Below are positions 49,256-60,566 of a stretch of 64,000 nt of DNA, piece by piece. The first letter of the stretch is position 1, and each line of letters starts with the position of its first letter. The notes below the pieces were generated by a model. The model was given only the letters and a program-made list of their open reading frames with translations, was not told where the DNA came from and did not search any database. A program made the position numbers and the translations under genes. Source of the stretch: Acanthaster planci (lineage: Eukaryota; Echinodermata; Asteroidea; Valvatida; Acanthasteridae); the NCBI RefSeq assembly GCF_001949145.1, contig NW_019091437.1:358754-422753 (forward strand). Direction: 5' to 3'.

Positions 49256-52074
49256 CTCACTGCAGTATCTCTCCACATGGAGATACCACTTTGAAGAAAA
49301 AAATTTTGCATGTGGTCCTTACAAGTCTTCCATAGGATTGTGTCTTCAAAAACCCTGAGTTAGTTTGGTGCAAAATGTATTAAGATGAAGTTGTAAAATA
49401 GTGAGACACCCTACGTCCTTGGTCCCATTCATTTGGAGGTTTGAGGACTGACGTGTAGGTTGCTTAGAAATGGTGCTTGTGCACTAATTAGGGTGAGTTA
49501 AACTCTAGTTTAGTTTAGCACTCATGTCATTGTTTGTGTTACATATATACTTAAACAATTGTAAGTGACAGCATTACCATCCTTAACATAACTTATCAGC
49601 ACCATGTTGTATGTAGTTACAGTCTTGTCAAGAGAGGGCAGTATAATCACCTGGCCAAAGAGGTGTTATATTTCAGAAGTGACAGGATACACTGGTTAGT
49701 GGTGTCCTGGTAGTGAAATTGATTCCAACAAGGAAACACTTTCAAAAGCACTGCACAGCACAGCATACATGTGAAGTAATATAAAAATGTAAACACTGTT
49801 CTTTGTAGTTTGAGAAAGTTGTGGGAAACTAACATAGCTCAAAATTCACAGTAAGTACCGACATGACCAAAGAACTCTCATTGCAAGCTTCCAGGTTTCA
49901 CCGGTCTTTTGTCTTGTGTGGAAGTTTTAGTACGTCATGATTTCAAAGAATGTGTTCTGTGTGCATGCACACCTTTCTTATCAGATATACATTGATACAT
50001 GTGTAGCGTACACATCCATTCCTGTTCTTGTCAATTTCAAGTGTGGTGGCCACAGACGTTCAAGGTTTTTCTGTCTGCTGTGTGACCTATTAATTTCTTT
50101 GACAGCTCATGTTCATGAATGTGTAGAGGCAGAATACGTTGTCAGTTGGACTGATTTTAGTGGTAGTCACTGGCGTAGTCTTTGACAGACAGCATTGAAT
50201 TTAAGCATGGGCAATTATTCATTTATGTCTCTGTTTTGAACCAAGAACAATGGTTTGCCCTCCCACTAAAAGACATGTTGTCAAATTCTTTTCACAAAGG
50301 TATTCGGTACAGTAGTACAATTTAAGGCCAAATGAATTGGATTAAACGACACGTATATGTACAAGGGCTCCACCACGTTTCTCGCTTTATCCTCTTGGGC
50401 TTCCTCTGGCCCTTTTGTGTGCCGGTTCTGTGTCTGTCATCTTTTTGTACTGTATGAGTGCGTTGTGTTATAAATGTACAGTTGATTGGCACTTTGCACT
50501 CCCCTGTTCATTTTAAACAATGTGATGTCTGTTTCCTCTGGAGATGCTTATCTTGACTAATGGGCAAAGCTTTGAGTAGGAATGTCCAAAAGACATTAAT
50601 GTCACAGGAAATTTGGGTTGATCCATTGTGGTATTTGTGTGGAAACAATGTTGGATGAACTCCCTGTACCTCATACTCATCTGTAAAACAAGAACAAAAC
50701 GATTGTGAGCTGCCCTGGAGCACTCCTGGAATGCAGGTGGAAATTTACCAATCACATTCTTTTTTGATAGCGAATCATGCATTTCAGCCTTTCTTTTTCA
50801 GGTGATCATCACGTCACGTCCACTAATCTAATATTTGACACATACAAGAATATATGTAGGTATGCAGCTTTTAGACCCCCACATGATTTTGTTGTATGCC
50901 AAGTGTGTGCACATAAATGGTTACCAACTCATGTTATGACTGGCAAATTATCCACACAAGAGGGCGCTGCTGGCACAGATACCAAAAGAATAATTTAACA
51001 AGTGCACATAGTTACATGTATGTGTAACATATCATGAAAGGTTGTACTCTTTGCATATGATTCCAATGTTTGAGACATACCTGAACGTGCCTTTCTGAGG
51101 GCACTTCCAAATCCACACTTGTTGCGCCGTCATCAGTATAGACAAGTCTTTGTTTTACCAGTTGGCCTGTACATATTGCCTGTTGTTAGTGGTGGTTTGC
51201 TTGCAGTCTTTGGGGATTGGCTGCGCTTTCCATTGGACAGTGGGACGACAAGGTAGGCTTTGTGACATTTTGAACAGGAATAGATTATGACGCACTTGTG
51301 AAAAGTCCCCACATTTAGTGTGGAGCTTTTTTCTGTAAATTGGAGAATTACCACATTTGCCATGGAGGAGCTGAGGTGCAGCTGAATGGTGACATTAATG
51401 AAATATCGGTCTTGCGCTTTTATTTTCTGAATTAAGCTTTCTGTCCAAGCCTTTCGTTGTAGACTTAAGCTGGCCGCCTGTTACTGAGCTGAGAAGCTAG
51501 AAAATATTTTTTGTTTGCTTGTGTCTCATTCATTTTAGTATTTTTTTTCCTCCAAATTCTGGAATTTAATGGGACTCCTCACAAAAATATTATTCACAAG
51601 TGTGTGTGCCTCCACAAAGATAGAGGTTTTTCCTTCAATAGGGGAGAAAAATGGCTTTCAAAAGGGCCAAATTTAGCCACTCACTCGTATACCTGATAAC
51701 GTTTTTGTGGTCTTGAATTTTGTCCCCGTGGTTTCACCTTGTCCGTCAAATTACTGGTATTGGTTATTGCTTCCTTTCAATTTGGCAATAATAAAAGTGG
51801 AATGACCCCACATTTAGTGCACCAGTAATGGCTTGGTTGCAGCTCCCATTAATTAACCAAATCTAAAGTAAAGTCCATTAATGGCATGCATGATCCTGCA
51901 AAGTAGATGTCATTGTTGCCTATAAAGATGATATCGTCACTTTTTATTCTCATGCTCTAAAAGAGCAAGACCTCCAATGACAGGGATAGCAGTGTAATTT
52001 TCCATCATGCAAAGGTTATTGCCGTACCAGCGATACAAATGTAAATGCTGCAGAACGAGGTACGCTGTACTGTG

Positions 52075-52172
52075 TGAAAACTTCGGGTGAAGTCGGAGGC
52101 GACCCTTGCGACAGACACTTGGTGCCAAACACCGCAGATGTGTGTTTCCATCATTTGTGTGAACTGGGCCTT
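52075..52172 (+). repeat. Dispersed repeat, copy 2 (GTGTGAA...GGCCTTA end)
   Basis: Same orientation and order as 13135-13246: GGCGACCCTTGCGACAGACA, TTGGTGCCAAACACCGCAGA, TGTGTGTTTCCATC, GTGTGAACTGGGCCTTA. Confidence 0.55.
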
Positions 52173-53349
52173 AGTGCACAAGTGTGTGTGTGTGTAAAAG
52201 CCTGGGCAAAGTTCTACGCCAGCGGATGCTTAGCATTGTAATCTGTGGACAAGAAAGTGTTTTAAATAAACTCTCTTAAAATATTAGCACGTATTGTAGC
52301 ATATGGCAGTGAGTAATGGATGCAGTCAAAGTCTTACTTGAAATCGTGCGGTTCACCTTGAAACCATCCCCCAGCATGTAATAGTTGACTATGTAGCCAG
52401 CCCTTAACCCTAACCCCCAAGCATATCATTTGGCTTACTGTACTCAGTACTACCAAATATTAAGCAGTAGTCTCAGCCTGAAGGACCTAGCGCTACAAGT
52501 CTCTACTTCTGGCTAGGGCACTTCCATTGTTATTCATAGAGAGAATAGTAAAGTCATGCATTCATAGTGCCACAGCACTGTATGGTACGTTGTCTTTTCT
52601 ATTGTATTTTGTGGCTTCAGAGAACAATTAGGTCACATCCTCTTATAAACAACAGCGCTGTATGCTACATTTTACTGTTAAGTAGTAATTTTTAGTATTA
52701 TGTACCTAGTAGGGTTAGAGTTAATGGTTTTGTTTGATATGACTTACAATGTATACCAGTCTCAAAAGGTTTATAAAAATAGTCATATCATTTACTATCC
52801 ATTTGTGGGAATAGTGAAACTGACCCAAGTATTTACAAATAAGTATTCAATTTCTACATTTAAAACACATATTTAAGAGCATGTATTTCACAGATTGTTG
52901 CAAGATTGGAAAGCTTTGAAGCAGGTTTCCAAAATGTGACAGTCCTGGAACAAATTTCAAAGTACGGTAACCTCCCCCCGCCATAAAGTTTTGGTGTTTT
53001 TTTCTAATTGGTGTTAGTGGGGCTAGTCCTTGTATGCTAGGTTAGGGGTGGGGAGACATTTTTTATCCATATGCTCAAATGGTGGTGGTTTATTTCATAT
53101 AGATTGGATTGGTGTCTTCAGCTGTGGCTCTCATATAAATGTAAATCTTTGAGTGGAACCAGCAAAAAATAGTGCAAAATTGTGAGTTGGCACTTTGGAC
53201 CCAACTCCAATTGCCAGAAGGACTTTAGGGAATTTAATGGGTCCTTGCTTATTCAATGGGATTTTAGCAAATTCCCAATGAATTTGTTCCAAATCCCGTA
53301 TTGATTCCTGTTGGAACACAATGGGAATGAATGGGAAACAATGGGAATC

Positions 53350-55070
53350 CCTGGCGTGTATGCCCCGACTCTTTGAGCAGAGCCTGCAGAAAAAAGACAA
53401 CTTCTACACCAACCTGCGTAATCTTGTACAAAATGTCCCTGGCAATGACAAGGAATAAGCCTTGGCAGCTTCAATGCCTGAGTTGGCTGAGATTCAGAAG
53501 CTTGGAGAGTTCTTGGCAAACATGGTATTGGAAACTGTAATGATAATGGACATCTTCTCTGAGGATTTGGCACAGAGCAGCAACTTTACATTACAAACAT
53601 AACTTTCCAGCAGGGAGATACATGTAGCTGGAAGACAACCTGGATGCATCCTCGGTCAAGATACTGGCACCTCATGAGTTACATCTTAGTGCATCAGAGA
53701 GACGGTCATGGTGTCTTGAGTGATGCCTAATGCAGAATGTCATACTTACCATTGGCTTGTTCACTGCACACTTAACCTCCACTTCAAACCCAAACCAAAG
53801 AAAGGAGTTGCTCCAAGAAAGAGACTTCCGCTTGGCAGTCTCCTGTCAGTCGAGGTGAAAGTTGTATTCCAAGCAAATCTTCAGCCAAAGCTGGAAGAGT
53901 CCACCTACCCCACAGATCTTCCTCCAGAAGTACTTTGGGAACATCTGAAAGCTACCATCATGGAGACCCGTGAGGAGGTCTTGGGATACTTCTCAAAAAA
54001 GAACTGACTGGTTCGACGAAAATGACCATGTGATTCAAGATTAGGTGGCAAAAACGAGATCAGTTCACTAGGCACACCTCGCTCAGTCATCTTGTTCTGT
54101 GAAGAAGGCAGCCCTCCGCCTTGTGTGCAGCAACCTTCAGAGCAAGCTCCGAAAGATGCAAAATGAATGGTGGACCAACCTCAGCTTCGTACAGACGCTG
54201 GAAACTACAAGGAATTTTACGAAGCCCTAAAGGCAGTGTATGGCCCCTCGCACCAGGTTCTCTAAGTCCATTGCAGAGTGCTGATGGTCAGACTCTCTTT
54301 ACACACTACGGTCTATCATGAACCAGTGGACAGAGCACTTCCAGACCCTCTTTAGAGCTGATCGTACAGTCCAAAACTCGGTGAAGTGGACGACATTCCA
54401 ACCCTCCAGGAGACCATCAAGGCAATAGAGTAGTTGAAAAGTGACAAGGCAGCAGGCGTTGATGGAATCCCTGCAGAAATCTGGAAGCATGGGGGCCCAG
54501 CCTTACACACTAAACTCCATGAATTTGTCTTGCTGATGGGAGCTACCGCAGGACCTCCCTGATAGTTATCATCAACCTGTACAAGAACAAAGGCAAAAGA
54601 TCTGAGTGTACTAACTACAGGGGGGATAACCCTGCTCTCCATCCTTGCAAGAATACCTTGGAACAGCACTGCCTCCGCACTATCTTCAATATCTGCTGGA
54701 GTGACTTCATAAACACTGAAGTCCTTTAACAGGCAGACGTCACCAGCATCGAGGCCATGCTATTGAAGACACAGCTACGCTGGGCAGGGCATGGCAGTCT
54801 CAAGGATAGAGGATCATTGCCTGCTCCAAGTTGTGCTATGTGGCGAGCTGTCCAATGGCCATCGTGAGATAGGGGCACTCAAATAAAGGTACAAGGACTT
54901 CTTAAAGAATCTCTTGGCACCCGTCACATGGATCATCTCCAGTTTTCTGCTCTAGCCACCAATCGTGAGGTCTGGCATCACATCATCCAGCAAGGTATCA
55001 CCTCCTTCAAGAAGAGCCATAGGGCACACCTTAAAGAGAAAAGAAGGAGATGCCACTGTACGTACCCAAC
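53350..55070 (+). pseudogene. Decayed LINE with deleted reverse-transcriptase core
   Basis: Translated pieces in shifting plus-strand frames follow the order of one non-LTR polyprotein. They start with endonuclease scraps: VYAPTL near 53354, KDNFYTNLRNLVQNVPGNDK near 53394, and AECHTYH near 53729 where the family has a T-D-H box. A linker follows with NLHFKPKPKKG and LGSLLSVEVKVVFQANLQPK (53779-54004). The first reverse-transcriptase block is LKSDKAAGVDGIPAEIWKHG (about 54436-54495). The sequence then jumps from an ITLLSI remnant (about 54627) to tail motifs: ICWSDF near 54690, VTSIEAMLLKTQLRWAGHG near 54739-54795, CGELSNGHREIG and RYKDFL near 54841-54901. The catalytic palm, including the F-A-D-D box, is absent. 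Numerous stops and frameshifts show an old dead copy. I know this element type from amphioxus, coral and echinoderm databases, often mislabelled craniofacial development protein 2-like. Confidence 0.82.
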
Positions 55071-58042
55071 CTAGAAGTGCTCAATTGCAGGCCAACTGTA
55101 GCCATGTTGTGTCGTGACAGAACAAGGTGCAAGTATTTTTTGATAAGCCTGGGAATAGATTACGGGTTAAACAGTTCTACATTCTTGTTATCTCAGTGAC
55201 ACAATCATACTAACTCCCTGCATTTTTTAAATTGTGAACAGTCTAGTGGAAGAGGTCTCCCTGATGGATTATGTGTTTTTCAGTTACATGATCTGTTAAC
55301 CACTTGCGGCCGGGCGTAATTTGAAGTTGCATGATGTAAAACCGAGGGATTTTCAAGATTTCCCGTTTTTAAAATTCTTCAAAAGAATTCTTCACAAGTT
55401 TATTTACTGGACGTTTACACCCACACGAATGACTGTCTGGTTTCTACTCTAATCTGACAGACAACATCTGTTGATGCCCGAGTAGTTCAGCCAGACCTGC
55501 TGCCTTGTAAAAAGAGCCCAGATTGTGCGGTGTTATGTAATTTTCTTTTCTTCCCGAAACCAGCACAGTGCACTGCTGACGTCTTTTCAATAGGGGCCAG
55601 ATTAGCATGCAGCTGTATTGTATCGCTCATCGCTGGAGCACTTTTGTCCCGGATGGTAATCCGCTTGTGCTGAATGCCACCAACAGTGGTATAATCTTTC
55701 AAAACAATGATGGATTTCCTCCGCTATTGAAAACTGGGAAAATCTTGGTCATTCCCAGCAGCTCAGTCTTTTGTTCCAAGTACGGTCTTTTGTCACAAGG
55801 TCCAGCTCTTTTGTCCGATTTTAGGCTCCGCTGTTGTGTATAAAGGCTATATGCTGAAACCGGGTACCCTGGCACGAAGTGGTTAGGGATTATGCAAGCA
55901 ACAGTGTGCACATGGCTGAGTCAGTGTTGCCAAATGTTTGTGAATTTCAAGGATTTCTCATAAAAAGGCATAGGTGCAGTATAAGTATAATTTTATTCCC
56001 ATATCATAAATAGAATACTAACACGGATATAATATCAACAAAAAAGAAATGATATGAGGATTCCAAATAAAAAGCAAAGGCTTGTACAAGATCTGGAACC
56101 TGTTATTAAGACATTAAATAAATGGTTTGATATGTATTTATTACAATTTATCAAGCAAACCAGCTTTTTCAGTTTAAAAGAAATCAGAATCACTACTTGT
56201 TTGGTAAATCGCAATTGTGAACACATTCATAAAATTAGACCTCACCAAATTGAAAGTATTACCATGCCTGATCATAAGAGGTATATTTCTCCAGTTTGTA
56301 CATGGTTTTCAGAGGTAATGCTGATGTGTGAGGTTATTTTGTTGTTGGGCACACATTTCTGACACTGAATTTGGTTAGGCGAAATTGTTGGTTCCTGTGC
56401 CAAGGCCAGTTTCACTTCTGTTACCAGTACATTTTATCTTTTCAGAGATTCACAGTGGGAAGTGCCACCATTCCGTGTAATGTTTATGGTGCTTTGGTTT
56501 ACATCTGAATTCCCCCTCCCCCTAGAATGAAGCAAGTATACATTGACATCAAGTCAGTCTTAATGCAGAAAGAACTAGCCTGTTGGCACCTTCTGTCCAT
56601 AGAACAGTTTTCTCCTATGGCGCCCCCTCAGACCAACTGTTGAGACATTGCCTACATGTGGTTTTTCTGTGTGTCCCTGGTGGGTGTGTTTAGAGTTAGT
56701 TACCATGATGCAATTTGAATGTATGTCATTTTACAACTTAAGGCTGCATACGTGCCTGATGTTGGTTAACCCACATGTACATGTTGCGCAGACACACAAC
56801 CACATTGTACATACATGAATGCTGAGGTTTCTCACTATTCATTCTGTAAGCGTAGCTTTTCATAATAGTTGGATTGATTGCCCTTAAGCTCCCCCCCCCA
56901 CACACACACACACACACTCTTTTACAGTTGAGAAATTGTTCAGCAAGTGCTCCAGGCAATAATCATTAATCAGTCTTGACATTCTGACTTCCCAGTCAGG
57001 AAATATTCTTTCTCCCGACTGGGGGGAGGGGGGAGAAATAACCCGATTAAATTCCGCCCTCCTTTTCATGAACTGGCAGCAACCGCAAGCCCATGTCTGA
57101 CCCCCACAGTCTGAGTTCTTTTCCAAGAATAATGTCTGGTCTGTGGTTAGGTTTCTGCCCTGACTAATGAGCATGGTGATGCTGATGTGCCAGTCACCAG
57201 TTCGCACCTCCAGGCTGGTATCTTGCTTAAGATTGCAGACCATAAGCTGCCGCAGACTACAGTGATGGGTAGTCCTGCTTAAAAAAAAACAGGAAAAAAA
57301 AAATCAGGTTTTCAGCTGTTCAAGACACATATCAAATTATTTAGACGCTCACTTCCTCATCCTTCATTTTCCTTTCAATTTTCAGTGACTTGACTGATGA
57401 TTTTTGAAGATATTTCCCTCCATAGATGATCACCCCTCAAAACAGTCATGAAGCCCGTCGCCGTTTTGAAAATTGATGCTTCCATTCCTTTCAAAAATAG
57501 AATGATTTGGAGGGCTCAATTTTGTCTGACTATCCGAAATAAAGGCTGACAGCCATGCTGGTAGGTTCTGTCCTCCTTGTTTACAAACCATCCACTCCAC
57601 GTGCCACAAAAAAAGAGATAATGTTCCAAGTCTAATGTTCAAGAATGAACATCTGCAGATAAAGGAACACATAATAGTTAACATGCCGAACCTCACAATT
57701 TGGAAGCTTTATAAAGAACGTGTCATTGACTGTTCACTCATTCATTCAGTCAGTTGCAATTCTACGCAAGTATGAACATAAAAAATGATAGTGGAAAGCG
57801 CAAAAGGAATGTTTTTTTGGCATGCAGATGTCAACCTCTTCCCGTGTAACACACTGCAAAATGTGACTTTTCCTTTAGTAACCTGTTGGTGGCACTGTGT
57901 GTTATGACGACGAGCTCCAATGGAGCTCTGTACGTAACTGTAAAAACTTAAAATGAGATCAGGTCTTGGAGCCTGAAAATTTGGTTCTAGAGAGCGGGAG
58001 TGGTATTTTTGAGTTCAACAGTGACATGCTAGATAAATAGTA
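55071..58042. other. Presumed intron, no firm feature
   Basis: It contains a CA microsatellite (56900-56919), a scrap of the CACTTCGCCCC-type repeat at 55871-55888 in reverse, and a tempting hydrophobic segment at 55599-55660 that does not end in the required phase. Otherwise AT-rich and non-coding. Confidence 0.45.
56891..56919 (+). repeat. C9 followed by (CA)n microsatellite
   Basis: A run of nine C followed by about ten CA units. Confidence 0.85.
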
Positions 58043-58099
58043 CCGTTGGTTTGCGGTAGCACCCATGTAAAATATCTCTTTTGCATGTGCGGTTCTGAG
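58043..58099 (+). mobile_element. MITE arm (GTTTGCGGTAGCACC family) at gap edge
   Basis: GGTTTGCGGTAGCACCCATG and AAATATCTC match the arm of the 2.4-kb MITE. The last bases before the gap (GCATGTGCGGTTCTGAG) match the end of the 36-bp tandem unit found just beyond the gap. The element therefore continues into the gap and carries the tandem array. Confidence 0.65.
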
Positions 58100-58647
58100 N
58101 NNNNNNNNNNNNNNNNNNNNNNNNNNNNNNNNNNNNNNNNNNNNNNNNNNNNNNNNNNNNNNNNNNNNNNNNNNNNNNNNNNNNNNNNNNNNNNNNNNNN
58201 NNNNNNNNNNNNNNNNNNNNNNNNNNNNNNNNNNNNNNNNNNNNNNNNNNNNNNNNNNNNNNNNNNNNNNNNNNNNNNNNNNNNNNNNNNNNNNNNNNNN
58301 NNNNNNNNNNNNNNNNNNNNNNNNNNNNNNNNNNNNNNNNNNNNNNNNNNNNNNNNNNNNNNNNNNNNNNNNNNNNNNNNNNNNNNNNNNNNNNNNNNNN
58401 NNNNNNNNNNNNNNNNNNNNNNNNNNNNNNNNNNNNNNNNNNNNNNNNNNNNNNNNNNNNNNNNNNNNNNNNNNNNNNNNNNNNNNNNNNNNNNNNNNNN
58501 NNNNNNNNNNNNNNNNNNNNNNNNNNNNNNNNNNNNNNNNNNNNNNNNNNNNNNNNNNNNNNNNNNNNNNNNNNNNNNNNNNNNNNNNNNNNNNNNNNNN
58601 NNNNNNNNNNNNNNNNNNNNNNNNNNNNNNNNNNNNNNNNNNNNNNN
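58100..58647. other. Assembly gap (548 N)
   Basis: Unresolved bases. Both edges are copies of the same 36-bp repeat unit, so the gap is most likely a collapsed or unsequenced tandem array. The stated length may be an estimate. Confidence 0.98.
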
Positions 58648-58775
58648 AAGAACCGGAGAATATTGAGTATGTGTGGTTCTGAAAAGAACCGGAGAATATT
58701 GAGTATGTGTGGTTCTGAGAAGAACCGGACGATATTGAGTATGTGTGGTTCTGAGAAGACCCGGAGGATATTCAG
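58648..58775 (+). repeat. 36-bp minisatellite adjoining the gap
   Basis: Three nearly identical 36-base units (58648-58683, 58684-58719, 58720-58755), each running AAGAACCGGAGAATATTGAG, TATGTGTGGTTCTGAA, then a degenerate fourth unit. Because 36 is divisible by three and the unit lacks stops, both strands stay open, giving a 12-residue repeat: SMCGSEKNRRIL on the plus strand and EPHILNILRFFS on the minus strand. This is a property of the repeat and not evidence of a protein. Confidence 0.85.
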
Positions 58776-60199
58776 CATTTCAGGCACTATGTTCTGTCCA
58801 TCTTCAGGAGACTGCCGATACGCTGTTGTACATGACAGTGGCATGTTGTCGTACATGATGCATGTCTGTGATTCCAATCACATACCCAACGTCCAAAGTA
58901 TCTCTGTTGTATTCAAATGAATAAGTGATCATTACTGAAAACAGTGTCAGTGAGGAAGAAAGGCAGCACTCACATGCATATGCCCTGTGTCAAGACCTGG
59001 GAATGTTGTTGTCCAGTGTTCACGTGTACTGCAGTCACATTAATTTGACCTTTACCTCTTAATGTTGATATAAATGTCCAACTTAGGTGAATCTCTGTTT
59101 GCTGATGGTGGAGATCAATGTGCTGCGAGTTTATCATGGACAGCGTTGAGACCGAGAATGCTTTTCACAGTGCTCTGTGTACATTGCTTTCTGAATAAAG
59201 TGGTTGCATTCGAAGTGCATATCATTAGGTGAAAGCAGCAGGACGCCATCTAGTGGCGGTTTCTTGAATACGATAAGCACGACCGAGTTCAGGAAAAGTT
59301 TTGCCATAGGCATCAACAGGTTAACAACCAGGGCATCTTATAAGTATTGCTTGCCACTTATTTTTAGCAAATAGCTCATCAATTTTGCTCAGTAGTGTTG
59401 TTTGCACCATCGCTCCTTGATATCAGACCCTGTGAAATGTCAAATTTTTTAAATACAAGAAACAAAGGGGTTGAAATTGAATAGGGATGTGGTTGATTGA
59501 TTAGATTCGAACGACTTAAGAATTTCTGGAATTGATTCTGATTCTCTGCGGGAGTGGAAATGTACCAGGAAAAAGTTTTAAATTCCTAACTTCTGTTGTT
59601 GTTAGTTAGATTTATAGAAAACATTGACACTATTCTGTGTTAACCCTAACAGTCCCAAATCCTCCAATTTCAATACAATTTTACATACAACCTGGGGGTT
59701 AGGGGTAATATTTGTTTTTACCTGATTTGGTTGGAAAGCCCCTCGACAGGAAGTTATTTCCTTTTGAGCGAATAGATATTGTCTTCGTTTATTTAAAAAA
59801 AATCAAAATCTTACGCTTTTTGTGTGTGTAATGTTTTGACCTGTATAGCCCAAGAAATGAAATAAATAAATAAATAAATAAATAAATAAAATTCAATCTC
59901 AGGAGAAGTGGAATCATTGGCCACTTGGAGATGCTCCTTTATAAGAGGTTCAATTTCAGTCTGACACACTTTGTGAGAAACAGAAGACCCAATAAATGAA
60001 TCATTTTCATGGTGACTGCAGTTATGTGTAATAAACCATGAGGAACTCTTGCATTACGTATGTGTAGCTGAATGGTGACATCTTGTTTTATGTACTTTAA
60101 CAAAGCCACTTTCACAGTGGAATGTATTTTGTTATCTTACCTGGTGCACTGTAATAATTGGTAACTGTCATTTTTTTGGGGTCTACTCTGACCATTCAG
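58776..60199. other. Presumed intron, microsatellite only
   Basis: Beyond the minisatellite, 58776-58900 (TTCTGTCCATCTTCAGGAGA and onward) probably belongs to the same mobile element. An (AAAT)n run follows at 59857-59890. No exon was found. Confidence 0.45.
59857..59890 (+). repeat. (AAAT)n microsatellite
   Basis: Eight or so tandem AAAT units with a slightly irregular first unit. Confidence 0.9.
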
Positions 60200-60340
60200 G
60201 ACGAAAGGCAAAGTACCAGGAGTCGTACCCACTAGTGCGAGATGCCCGCAAGACGTCTGACCACAGTGTAATGATAACCACACCAGGTACTGATGACATC
60301 ACCTCCGCACCACAACATAGGAATACCACTGATGGTAACA
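60200..60340 (+). CDS. Candidate cytoplasmic-tail exon
   Basis: The acceptor TCTGACCATTCAG and the consensus donor TAACA|GTAAGT bound 141 bases, open only in phase 1 and with phase 1 at both ends. The peptide starts RKAKYQESYPLVRDARKTSD, continues HSVMITTPGTDDITSAPQHR and ends NTTDGN plus one base. A basic start, tyrosines in YQESYPLV and a Ser/Thr-rich acidic remainder look like an intracellular receptor tail. The codons are more GC-rich than the surroundings. It matches the phase of the CUB exon 19.6 kb upstream, and a previous exon ending in A, C or G keeps the frame open. No known family is recognised, and membership of the same gene is inferred. Confidence 0.5.
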
Positions 60341-60566
60341 GTAAGTAACAATCTGCCTGCCATTCAGCACCCATCATAAAGTACCCATTGTCCAACTGAA
60401 TTGAAACTTAGATTCACTGAGTCTGGAAGCAGTGTTGTCCAGAAGTGCTGGCTGCCGGTGATTTGACAGGCTACTTGGTCGTCTTCCGCCAACTATTTTT
60501 TTGTCAATAATGATAAAAAAAAATCATATTGTCTACTCTGAAAGCATTTCTTTCAAATCTCTTACA

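Larger units (their letters stand above)
47157..53349. other. Presumed intron, repeats only
   Basis: It holds a possible MITE (47847-48233), a weak copy of the C-rich family near 49190-49255 and the second copy of the GTGTGAA repeat (52075-52172). Exon-like splice pairs at 48701-48741 and 50802-50859 are not frame-preserving and encode nothing recognisable. Confidence 0.45.

Noticed and set aside
50370-50458. Hydrophobic plus-strand frame containing RFILLGFLWPFCVPVLCL
   Set aside because: There is no acceptor or donor at its borders, and an overlapping frame is equally open.
55599-55660. Hydrophobic segment LACSCIVSLIAGALL after an acceptor-like TAG
   Set aside because: It would suit a membrane span, but it ends in phase 0 at its only usable donor (GATG|GTAATC), and the tail exon requires phase 1. 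The acceptor is mediocre.
56452-56483. Frame reading DSQWEVPPFR after a good acceptor, reminiscent of the segment before receptor tyrosine kinase domains
   Set aside because: Too short, in phase 2, and no kinase motifs follow. The resemblance rests on a few residues.
58029-58877. Long open frames spanning the gap on both strands
   Set aside because: They exist only because N bases carry no stops and the 36-bp repeat is stop-free.
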